A DNA stretch of 5,548 nt from CAYNTC01 sp964432925 (GTDB lineage: Bacteria > Planctomycetota > Phycisphaerae > Sedimentisphaerales > Anaerobacaceae), in the NCBI GenBank assembly GCA_964432925.1, contig CAYSPM010000162.1, forward strand, positions 1-5,548, written 5' to 3'. This document shows, piece by piece, positions 1-5,548 of the stretch; the first letter of the stretch is position 1; every line of letters starts with the position of its first letter. The notes beneath the pieces are model-generated. The model was given only the letters and a program-made list of their open reading frames with translations. It searched no databases and was not told where the DNA came from. Position numbers and translations under genes: made by a program.

Positions 1-11
1 CTATGGGAGAG

Positions 12-19
12 TAGGAGGA
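12..19 (+). promoter_or_regulatory. Ribosome binding site of the RHS gene
   Basis: The bases TAGGAGGA contain an AGGAGG core at 13-18, a near-perfect Shine-Dalgarno sequence. It ends eight bases before the ATG at 27, which is optimal spacing. This site fixes the RHS start at 27 even though that gives the signal peptide an unusually long N-terminal region. Only 26 bases precede the start, so no promoter can be judged. Confidence 0.85.
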
Positions 20-26
20 CTGAAAA

Positions 27-170
27 ATGGTAAATCCGCGGATACAATTCAATAAACCTCATCCCTGTACACAGAGCAGGACAAAAGTCAGAAGACATAG
101 GATAGATAATTTTTGTTTTCTGGTTATCTTGAGCGTGCTATTAACTTCTGTTGGGTCTTTGGCCTTTGCT
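27..170 (+). other. Signal peptide of the RHS protein
   Basis: This codes for residues 1-48. The first 28 residues are polar and basic (R5, K10, R18, K20, R22, R23, R25). They are followed by about 20 hydrophobic residues from F29 and the site A46-F47-A48 before A49, which fits the -3/-1 rule for signal peptidase I. The N-region is longer than the usual 5-10 residues. R22-R23 are adjacent, but the residues after them do not fit the twin-arginine consensus, so Sec export is the better reading. An uncleaved membrane anchor is possible but less likely given the clean cleavage site. Confidence 0.8.
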
Positions 171-3100
171 GCGTCAGACCCGAATACAAATCAGTATAGC
201 ACTGGCGGCTGCTCGAGACAGCAGGACATCGGGCTGACCCTGGGAGACCCAATATCAGCCTACAGTGGGGCGTATCACTTCGACCTGGCACTGCTGTCCT
301 TGGGCGGACCCATGAACCTGAACTTCACCCTGCACTATCGCTCAGACTTTGATCAGATAGTGTTCTCCGGGATCGGTGTGCCCTATCGCTTCTGGTGGGG
401 GCCTCTGGAGACTATGGAAGTATACGAGGGCTACTGGGTTACCATCCAGATCCACAACGGGGATGCCATCTCCTTCAAGAAGTCGGGCGATCAGTGGGTA
501 CCCACCGAAGGGGATGACTTTGGCTTCAAAGACAATGTCTATCCAGCTCCTTGGGTTCTTCAGGAGACGAGCGACTATTTCTATCTGATGGATCCTATCG
601 CAGAGAAGGTCCGCATCTTCCACAAGTCAGGCAGCATCGCCCGCATCGTGGACAGCAACGGCAACCAACTGATCTACTCCTATGACGAGCAGGGACTGCT
701 GATTCGCGTAGAGGACGGCCTCGGTCGCTCCTTAGATTTTACGTACCAGACCATCGGCGGCAACACCGTCTTGGTCGGGGTAACCGACCAGGCCAGTCGC
801 CAGGTCAGTCTTACCCACGAAACTCAAGGGGCCGACAATGACGATGACTGGACCCTACGATCAGTGACTGACCCTATGGGTCAGACCACCATGTTCCACT
901 ATACCTGGGTGGAAGTGGATCAATGGAGTATATGGACCAACATGATTATCGGTGTGGAGCAGCCGGCAGGCAACGTGCCCTATGCCCAGAGCTATGAGAA
1001 ACAGTCCTTGCACGGCGGCATTGCAGTGCGCGTTACCTCACAGGAGAATGCTTACGGCAATACCACGACCTTGGCCTACGACCCGAACGACTATATAGTA
1101 ACTGAAACAAGGCCTGATGGGACGACCCAGGTCTATAAGCACTACAGCCACCACGGCCTGCCCAAGTCCCTGGCCGACCCCACGGGCAAAGTCATCCGGT
1201 TTGGCCGGGACGCGGTCAACAACCGTTCTACCTCCGTGACTGACCGGCTGGGCGACACGACGCAAATCACCTACCACTCTGAGACGGGCAAGATCGCCTC
1301 GACCACCAACGCCGAGGGGCAGACCACGACGTTCACTTACGCCGCCCAGGATCAGGTCATCACGAATCCGGCCAACGGCGAGAGTGTTACCTTCACCTTC
1401 TACAACGTCAGCCGCATCACGTATGCGGACGGCAGCCATGAGGATTCTACATACGATGACCACGGCAATGTGCTCATGTACACGGACCGATCAAGCAAGA
1501 ACTGGCGTTACACGTACAACGACCGGGGCCAAGTCCTGACCGTTGCCAATCCCGCTGGTGGGATAACGACCTTTACCTACACCACCGACGCCACGCTGGC
1601 CGGTCGTACCGACTCAGATGTTGGTATTACGACTTATAGCTACGATGCCTACAAGAGACTGAACCGGATCACCCGGCCCGACAACAGTACAGTTCGTTTA
1701 ACCTATGACCTCAATAACCGTTTGCAGATTGTTACCGATGAGCGAGACAAGACCACAACCTTTGCATACGATGACAATGGCAACCTCGTTTCGCACACCG
1801 ATCCTTTGACTCATTCAGCGACCTACGCCTACGACCTGATGGACCGCATCATGGACCGCACTGATCCCTCTGGCCAGCATAGCACCTACGCATACGATGA
1901 GCTCAACCGTCCTGCGTCTTTCACCGACCGCAATGGAAATACGACGACGTTCGGCTACGACTCGCGTGGTTGGTTGACCGGCCTAACCGACCCGGCGGGC
2001 AAGACCTGGATCACGAACTACGATGACGAAGGGGTACCCAGTAGTACCACTACACCTTTGGAATTAACCACTACATATCAGACCAACAAACTGGGCAGAA
2101 ACACATGTATTACTGATCCGTTAGGTGAAAAGATCCATTATGCGTATGACAGATTGGGCCGGCTGACCTCCATCACCGATCGGATGGAGCGGTCCACAGA
2201 CTATGAATACGACACGTCCGGTCGACTAATAAGTGCCACAGAGCCGGTTGCCGGCAGCGCCACCTACACGCGCAACGACCTGGGGCAACTCAGCCGCATC
2301 ACGGATATGCAAGGCAACGAGTGGGACTTTGGCCGCTCGCCTATGGGTCGATTGATCTCTCAGACCGACCCTCTGGGCCGCGAGTATTCCTACGCCTACG
2401 ATACTCGAAACAGGCTCCAGCGGGTGGCCTCACCCAATGGTGACGTGTCCAATATCACCTACGATGAAACCAGCCATGTCACGCGAATTACCTATTCTGA
2501 TGGTCTCAGCCTGAACTACACATACGATGATGCCGGACGACTGCTAACGGCAGATAACCTAACACTGACCTATGACGCTCGGGGCGATATCACCAACAGT
2601 AAGGATGGCTCCGCCAGCTTTGGTGCTTCTTACGATGCCGGACAAAGACTCAAGACCGTGACGTATGACGGACTGGCCACCGTCACCTACGTTTACGACG
2701 AGCGGAACCTGCTGACCCGCGTGGAGGACGATCTCTCCAACGCATGGATGGAAATCGCTTATGATGACGACGGGCGTTTGACAGAGATCCACCGTTCCAA
2801 CGGTGTGAGTACAACCTTTGTTTATGACAATGCCGGCAGAGTAATCCGCATTCAGGATGCCACATTGGCCGATCAACAATACACACTGAACGCCGAGGGA
2901 GAACCGACGGAAGCGGTACTGAACGTCCCTCTGGGGGGAGGTGCGATCCGATATACTTATGATGGAGCCGGTCGGTTAACCGACGCCGATTACGGCGGGG
3001 ACAACCAGTTGGCCCTTGCCTATGATGTCTCAGGCAATCTTCTGAGCCGGTCGGGAATTACTACGCTGGACGCGGTACGGACGGAGGAAAACTACGACTA

Positions 3101-4298
3101 CGATGCCGCGGCTCAGATTAGTAGTGCCAGCTACGAGTATGATGCTCGTGGCCGCCAGACCGCTGCGCCCGGCAAAACGTTTGCCTACGACGGCGCATCC
3201 CGGCTGACCTCGATTACAGCCGACGGCAATATCGTTGCCTTCACGTACAACTGTTTGGGCGATCTGCGCAGCCGCACGGCGGGCGGAGCGACCACTTACT
3301 TCTACCACAACTACGCGCTGGGACTTGCACCCATCATAGCCGAGAAAGAGGGCGCGTCGTACAAACGCTTCTACGTATATACACCTGGCGGCCGGCTGCT
3401 CTACTCGATCGACGTGGCCACAAATGAGGTGCGCTTCTACCACTTCGACCGGGTAGGCTCGACGCTGTTCTTGACCGACGGAGGGGGCCAGGCGACCGAT
3501 GCCTACGCCTACTCACCGTATGGCAGGTTGTTGAGCCATACAGGAACAAGCGATCAGCCATTCACCTTCATTGGACGCTACGGCGTGCGCTGGGAGCCGG
3601 TGGGGGATCTCTACGACATGCGGGCTCGCGCCTATGAACCGACTATCGCCCGGTTCCTGAGCCGCGACCCGGTCTGGCCGGTGCTTATTAGCATCCGAGG
3701 TCTCAATCCGTACCAGTACGCCAGTCAGAATCCGCTGAGGCACATAGATCCAAAGGGAAAACAGGTGTCTGGCAGATTCTCGCCACAACCGACACAGTCA
3801 GGCCGTAAAAGTGTCCATAAGTGGATAGACAGATGGATTGACCAGTTGGTGGACAAGATGGAGGAGGAATTCTGGACCGTGGAGGCAGAGCGGGTCGCAG
3901 CCGGGCTTCGCGCAGGAGATGTAAGCTTCTTAACCTTGGCTGATAAGATCACTCTTTTTGCTCCGGAGCAGGTCCGAACAGATATATGGAGCACCATTGA
4001 GCCGGCTATTGAAGACTTTGTTATGAACGACGCACTTCGGATCGCGGCGGGACTGCGAACGGGTGATCCAGCCTACGTCAGCCAGGCCTTTAACCTTGCG
4101 GAGTTCTTGGAGCAGGATATGCCTGACTTAACCCATCTTGTGCAGGGGGAGCTTACCCAGGCATTAAGCGATTTCATCGACCGCGAGTTCGACCGGCTCC
4201 ACCACATGCGGATGACGGGCAGCGACCGCTTCAACGCGGAGGCACAGCACTTCTTTGAATTTCTGGACATGATTGAAGGGACTCGGTGGCAACAGTAA
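27..4298 (+). CDS. Secreted RHS/YD-repeat protein with RHS core and unassigned C-terminal tail
   Basis: A complete 1423-residue protein. Residues 1-28 are a basic N-terminal region. Residues 29-48 are hydrophobic and end in AFA before A49, a good signal peptidase I site; there is no lipobox. Residues about 62-140 resemble the DUF6531 entry domain of RHS proteins (GDP at 73-75, a YSGAYHF stretch at 79-85). YD repeats of the YDxxGRLxxxTDPxG type run from about 219 to 1100. The RHS-associated core follows at about 1133-1245, with YHFDRVGS near 1138, DLYDMRARAYEP at 1194-1205, RFLSRDP at 1209-1215 and DPKG at 1241-1244. In known members the YD repeats spiral into a hollow beta shell and the core plugs one end, enclosing or presenting the variable C-terminus. 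Export by Sec to the periplasm, surface or medium is inferred from the signal peptide. No PAAR, VgrG or other type VI partner is visible. The 178-residue tail has no recognised toxin motif, and no immunity gene follows. Family assignment is secure; biological role is unknown. Confidence 0.95.
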   Translation: MVNPRIQFNKPHPCTQSRTKVRRHRIDNFCFLVILSVLLTSVGSLAFAASDPNTNQYSTGGCSRQQDIGLTLGDPISAYSGAYHFDLALLSLGGPMNLNFTLHYRSDFDQIVFSGIGVPYRFWWGPLETMEVYEGYWVTIQIHNGDAISFKKSGDQWVPTEGDDFGFKDNVYPAPWVLQETSDYFYLMDPIAEKVRIFHKSGSIARIVDSNGNQLIYSYDEQGLLIRVEDGLGRSLDFTYQTIGGNTVLVGVTDQASRQVSLTHETQGADNDDDWTLRSVTDPMGQTTMFHYTWVEVDQWSIWTNMIIGVEQPAGNVPYAQSYEKQSLHGGIAVRVTSQENAYGNTTTLAYDPNDYIVTETRPDGTTQVYKHYSHHGLPKSLADPTGKVIRFGRDAVNNRSTSVTDRLGDTTQITYHSETGKIASTTNAEGQTTTFTYAAQDQVITNPANGESVTFTFYNVSRITYADGSHEDSTYDDHGNVLMYTDRSSKNWRYTYNDRGQVLTVANPAGGITTFTYTTDATLAGRTDSDVGITTYSYDAYKRLNRITRPDNSTVRLTYDLNNRLQIVTDERDKTTTFAYDDNGNLVSHTDPLTHSATYAYDLMDRIMDRTDPSGQHSTYAYDELNRPASFTDRNGNTTTFGYDSRGWLTGLTDPAGKTWITNYDDEGVPSSTTTPLELTTTYQTNKLGRNTCITDPLGEKIHYAYDRLGRLTSITDRMERSTDYEYDTSGRLISATEPVAGSATYTRNDLGQLSRITDMQGNEWDFGRSPMGRLISQTDPLGREYSYAYDTRNRLQRVASPNGDVSNITYDETSHVTRITYSDGLSLNYTYDDAGRLLTADNLTLTYDARGDITNSKDGSASFGASYDAGQRLKTVTYDGLATVTYVYDERNLLTRVEDDLSNAWMEIAYDDDGRLTEIHRSNGVSTTFVYDNAGRVIRIQDATLADQQYTLNAEGEPTEAVLNVPLGGGAIRYTYDGAGRLTDADYGGDNQLALAYDVSGNLLSRSGITTLDAVRTEENYDYDAAAQISSASYEYDARGRQTAAPGKTFAYDGASRLTSITADGNIVAFTYNCLGDLRSRTAGGATTYFYHNYALGLAPIIAEKEGASYKRFYVYTPGGRLLYSIDVATNEVRFYHFDRVGSTLFLTDGGGQATDAYAYSPYGRLLSHTGTSDQPFTFIGRYGVRWEPVGDLYDMRARAYEPTIARFLSRDPVWPVLISIRGLNPYQYASQNPLRHIDPKGKQVSGRFSPQPTQSGRKSVHKWIDRWIDQLVDKMEEEFWTVEAERVAAGLRAGDVSFLTLADKITLFAPEQVRTDIWSTIEPAIEDFVMNDALRIAAGLRTGDPAYVSQAFNLAEFLEQDMPDLTHLVQGELTQALSDFIDREFDRLHHMRMTGSDRFNAEAQHFFEFLDMIEGTRWQQ
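1641..2522 (+). repeat. Fourteen in-phase 21-residue YD repeats
   Basis: Residues 539-832 break into exactly 14 units of 21 residues (63 bases each) without any insertion or deletion. Eleven units start with YD. The units starting at 686, 749 and 770 start with TN, RN and RS instead but keep the spacing. Typical positions are Y1, D2, G5, R6, L7, T11, D12, P13, G15 and an aromatic residue near 20. The units differ widely at DNA level, so this is an old protein repeat and not a recent tandem expansion. Elsewhere in the protein the YD spacing is looser. In known structures each such unit adds one beta-hairpin step to the spiral shell. Confidence 0.92.
3423..3761 (+). other. RHS repeat-associated core domain
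   Basis: Residues 1133-1245 match the conserved RHS core that precedes the variable C-terminus in this superfamily: a YHFDRVGS stretch (1138-1145), AYSPYGRL, FIGRYGV (1181-1187), LYDMRARAYEP, RFLSRDP, NPYQYASQNP (1227-1236) and the final DPKG. Two aspartates, D1214 in SRDP and D1241 in IDPKG, sit where the aspartates used for self-cleavage lie in characterised RHS cores. Cleavage here is inferred only. The segment between SRDP and NPYQY (1216-1226) is hydrophobic and slightly longer than the GLxGG form; it is a common alternative form. Confidence 0.9.
3762..4295 (+). repeat. Variable C-terminal tail made of three divergent helical units
   Basis: Residues 1246-1423 follow the RHS core. After a polar linker (about 1246-1262) the tail shows the same pattern three times: an acidic residue, then F, six residues, R, V/I/L, six residues, then G. 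The F residues are 1282, 1331 and 1383. The R residues are 1289, 1338 and 1390. The G residues are 1297, 1346 and 1398. Period is 49 and then 52 residues. The two best copies read RVAAGLRAGD and RIAAGLRTGD; the third, RLHHMRMTGSD, is degenerate. Each is followed by a stretch rich in A, F and L that looks helical. There is no cluster of catalytic H, C or D residues, no zinc-finger pattern and no membrane segment. I recognise no toxin, nuclease or deaminase family. It may be a structural or binding module. Confidence 0.65.
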
Positions 4299-4439
4299 AT
4301 GGGACAGTGAATAGATGTCTTATACGATCGTCCCTCGGCTGTCGTCCGAATCAGTTTTCCATTACTGTGGTATGTGGGCAATACGAAGACCTAAATGGTC
4401 GCGTCTTAAATATAAATTATTATTGACATCAGCTCTTCT

Positions 4440-4520
4440 GCTCTGTGCAGAGCCTGTGCTGAAGCCGTTCGTCTACGCACTGGGTAGACACCGTTGAAGG
4501 GTTCGGGTTTCTGTCCCTTC
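4440..4520 (+). other. Cluster of three short hairpins downstream of the RHS gene
   Basis: Three perfect 5-6 bp stems lie in 81 bases. The first is GCTCT/AGAGC at 4440-4453, with a four-base loop. The second is GTCTAC/GTAGAC at 4471-4489, with a seven-base loop. The third is GAAGGG/CCCTTC at 4496-4520, with a 13-base loop. They lie 142 bases or more after the RHS stop. None is followed by a T run, so none is a standard intrinsic terminator. They may fold as the end of the RHS transcript or be part of a small RNA, or may simply be chance; short stems like these are weak evidence. Confidence 0.3.
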
Positions 4521-4570
4521 GATTTAGTTCGACTTCGCTCAGGGCTAAAGGCTCACTTCGGTCGAAATGA
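4514..4570. repeat. GTCGAA-rich short interspersed repeat copy
   Basis: The stretch combines TCCCTTCGA (4514-4522), TTCGACTTCGCTCAGGG (4528-4544) and GGCTCACTTCGGTCGAAAT (4550-4568). Inside it TTTAG (4523-4527) faces CTAAA (4545-4549) as an inverted pair. Words such as CCCTGAGCGAAGTCGAA and CATTTCGACCGAAG (opposite strand) are familiar to me from intergenic repeat families in many unrelated bacterial genomes. That recognition is from memory, and only one copy is present here, so its repeat status in this genome is inferred. It has no coding potential. Confidence 0.45.
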
Positions 4571-4732
4571 TATCTTCCTACGATACAACATAATTCTTAG
4601 CATGGGTAAGGAAATCTGGGGATAGCATTTTAATCTCCTAAAAATTCTGTTAATCCTGTCTAAAAAATAATAAATAATTCCTAACTGCTTATTCGATAAA
4701 CTCATGACAGGCGGTGTCAAAAGTAATAAGAA

Positions 4733-4817
4733 CCCTGCCACCTCGCTCCGCCGACCTCGCTTCGCCATAGCTACGCGAAGGCGAGAGCGGCTACGCAAAG
4801 GCGAGTAAATGGCAGGG
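4733..4817. repeat. Nested inverted repeat (palindromic element) next to the methyltransferase stop
   Basis: The outer arms CCCTGCCA (4733-4740) and TGGCAGGG (4810-4817) are perfect complements. Just inside, CTCGC (4742-4746) faces GCGAG (4801-4805). An inner hairpin pairs CTCGCTTCGC (4756-4765) with GCGAAGGCGAG (4775-4785) through ten base pairs with one bulged G (4780) and a nine-base loop. Two near-identical 16-mers, at 4770-4785 and 4790-4805, differ at one base and repeat with a 20-base period. The composition is GC-rich between AT-rich flanks. This layout fits a small palindromic repeat or a non-autonomous mobile element. On the - strand the outer stem is followed by TTCTTATTACTTTT, so it could also end the methyltransferase transcript. 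Confidence 0.6.
4733..4817 (-). terminator. Possible transcription terminator of the methyltransferase gene
   Basis: Read on the - strand, the stem CCCTGCCA/TGGCAGGG starts eight bases after the methyltransferase stop codon and is followed by a broken T-rich run (bases 4719-4732 on the opposite strand). The stem encloses 69 bases with its own hairpin, far longer than a normal terminator loop. One reading is that a small repeat landed in the loop of an ordinary terminator. The T run is imperfect, so efficiency is doubtful. Confidence 0.4.
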
Positions 4818-4825
4818 CTAAACTA

Positions 4826-5548
4826 TCACCTTGACTTTTCAGCACGGATGAGTGAGTTCATAGCTTCATTGTGGTAAATCAGTTCGATATTAGTAAAGCC
4901 GACAGCGATGAGGTCTTCTTCAAACTCTTCGAACGTGAAGGTTCCTCCTGATTCCGTTGAGACCAGCATGTTGATCGCAAATAAAGCCCCAGCTACGGGT
5001 GTGGTTCGTGAAGGGTCCATAACCACATCGCGGATTACGAAAGAGCCGTTGTCGGCGAGGGCATTATAAATCTTAGTAAAGAGTGCACGATTTCCTTCTC
5101 TTGAATTTTGATGGGTGACGGCACTTAACCAGGCCAAATCTGCTCCTTCAGGTAAATCATCCTGGTTATAGTCGCCTTGAATAAAGCTGACACGATGGGT
5201 GAGGTTAGCATCGTCAAGGTACTTCCGAGTTAGTGGGATCACATCAGGCAGGTCGAACAGCGTGGCTTTTGCCTGTGGATTTATACGAAGAAATGCGATT
5301 GCCCATGTGCCGCAGCCAGTTCCGATATCCAGCAAATGGGTAAATGTCAAGGGCTTTGATTTAAGGATAAGCCTTTTACGCACAATCTCCTCGGCAATCG
5401 GTCCCGAGAAGTTATCCATCGCCCCGATAAAAGAAGCTATATCCGCAGCTTCACCTCTTATGCTCGCCTTTCGTTCCGCTGGTCTGCCATACTTAACGAC
5501 CTGGGCCAGTTGCATCCAGCGTCGATGGCAGTTAGCCAGGTGCCGGAC
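4826..5548 (-). CDS. SAM-dependent O-methyltransferase, Methyltransf_2 type (N-terminus outside window)
   Basis: This encodes the Rossmann-fold catalytic domain of an acetylserotonin/hydroxyindole O-methyltransferase-like enzyme (PF00891 type), which moves a methyl group from S-adenosylmethionine to a hydroxyl of a small molecule. Numbering from the methionine at 5515: the SAM-binding motif I is LLDIGTGCGT at 61-70, the acidic end of strand 2 is FDLPDV at 87-92, and RVSFIQGDY at 108-116 marks the adenine-side loop. H135 in AVTHQN lies where family members have their catalytic histidine. FVIRDVVMD (159-167) and the GGTFTFEEF hinge (190-198) match conserved C-terminal blocks. The frame is open for 11 more codons to the window edge and reads HRRWMQLAQVVKYGRP across the methionine, a stretch that looks like the linker before the catalytic domain. 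The methionine at 5515 is therefore probably internal. Family members have about 330-340 residues, so roughly 100 residues of the dimerisation domain should lie beyond 5548. Substrate cannot be told; the tail is cytosolic with no export signal visible. Confidence 0.85.
   Translation of the reverse strand, partial: VRHLANCHRRWMQLAQVVKYGRPAERKASIRGEAADIASFIGAMDNFSGPIAEEIVRKRLILKSKPLTFTHLLDIGTGCGTWAIAFLRINPQAKATLFDLPDVIPLTRKYLDDANLTHRVSFIQGDYNQDDLPEGADLAWLSAVTHQNSREGNRALFTKIYNALADNGSFVIRDVVMDPSRTTPVAGALFAINMLVSTESGGTFTFEEFEEDLIAVGFTNIELIYHNEAMNSLIRAEKSR

Larger units (their letters stand above)
4299..4825. other. Non-coding spacer between convergent genes
   Basis: These 527 bases have stop codons in most frames and no reading frame with a good ribosome binding site and recognisable protein. 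A 60-codon frame at 4315-4497 is treated as spurious. From left to right the spacer holds an AT-rich patch near 4405-4425, three short hairpins (4440-4520), a GTCGAA-rich repeat (about 4514-4570), a very AT-rich stretch (4621-4680, 22% GC by hand count) containing the loose tandem ATTCTGTTA ATCCTGTCT, and a nested inverted repeat (4733-4817). A TTGACA at 4423-4428 has no matching -10 box, so I call no promoter. Mixed composition and repeats suggest a landing zone for small repeats. Confidence 0.7.

Noticed and set aside
87..110. Twin-arginine export signal at R22-R23
   Set aside because: The residues following the two arginines (H24, R25, I26, D27) do not match the SRRxFLK pattern, and the hydrophobic core and AFA cleavage site fit Sec export.
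1038..1463. Long - strand frames opposite the RHS gene (also at 342-623, 2559-2879, 3030-3443 and 3513-3788)
   Set aside because: They are antisense shadows of the YD repeats: the repeated codons for YD, GR and TDP produce open frames on the other strand. They have no independent start signals.
1641..2522. Regular 63-base periodicity considered as a CRISPR array or DNA tandem repeat
   Set aside because: The period is an in-frame protein repeat of YD units with highly diverged DNA; there are no near-identical direct repeats with unique spacers.
3762..4295. C-terminal tail as a nuclease, deaminase, ADP-ribosyltransferase or pore-forming toxin
   Set aside because: No HNH-like, C-rich, H/E-C pair, or membrane-spanning pattern is visible, and the tail is explained better by three repeated helical units.
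4423..4451. TTGACA at 4423-4428 as a promoter -35 box
   Set aside because: No TATAAT-like hexamer follows at 16-18 bases on the + strand, and no gene starts downstream on that strand.
4315..4497. A 60-codon + strand frame starting 17 bases after the RHS stop, with a hydrophobic stretch, considered as an immunity protein or small membrane protein
   Set aside because: There is no convincing ribosome binding site before it, its composition looks like translated spacer, it ends within the hairpin cluster, and it resembles no family that I know.
4553..4798. An 81-codon - strand frame between the genes
   Set aside because: It runs through the GTCGAA-rich repeat, the AT-rich stretch and the palindromic element. 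Its sequence is a translation of repeats, rich in R at one end and I/L/F in the middle.

Overview
The window holds two protein-coding genes in convergent orientation. A very large secreted RHS/YD-repeat protein is on the + strand and fills more than three quarters of the window. The 3' part of a SAM-dependent O-methyltransferase gene enters from the right edge on the - strand. About 530 bases of non-coding, repeat-rich DNA lie between them. The host looks like a bacterium with a moderately GC-rich genome: coding lines that I counted are about 58-62% GC, while parts of the spacer are as low as 22%. The ribosome binding site is a strong Shine-Dalgarno and the RHS protein carries a Sec-type signal peptide. 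Large Sec-exported YD proteins without PAAR or VgrG partners occur in many environmental and uncultivated lineages, so I do not name a phylum.

Layout: bases 1-26 carry only a leader with a near-consensus ribosome binding site. Bases 27-4298 encode a 1423-residue protein. In order it has a signal peptide (to about residue 48), a DUF6531-like RHS entry domain (about 62-140), a long array of YD repeats (about 219-1100) that includes 14 consecutive units of exactly 21 residues, a canonical RHS-associated core (about 1133-1245, ending in DPKG), and a 178-residue variable tail. The tail is the least ordinary part: it is made of three divergent copies of a roughly 50-residue, probably helical unit. 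It resembles no toxin family that I can recognise.

Bases 4299-4825 hold no convincing gene. They contain three small hairpins (4440-4520), a copy of a short GTCGAA-rich interspersed repeat (about 4514-4570), a very AT-rich stretch (about 4621-4680), and a nested inverted repeat (4733-4817) ending eight bases from the methyltransferase stop codon. Bases 4826-5548 (- strand) encode the catalytic domain of a Methyltransf_2-type (acetylserotonin/hydroxyindole O-methyltransferase-like) enzyme. Its reading frame stays open to the window edge, so its true start is outside.

Nothing shows the two genes working together: they converge, are separated by repeats, and belong to unrelated families. There is no recognisable immunity gene after the RHS protein, so a toxin/immunity reading of this locus is not supported. 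The best candidate for something undescribed is the three-unit tail of the RHS protein, followed by the nested palindromic element beside the methyltransferase.
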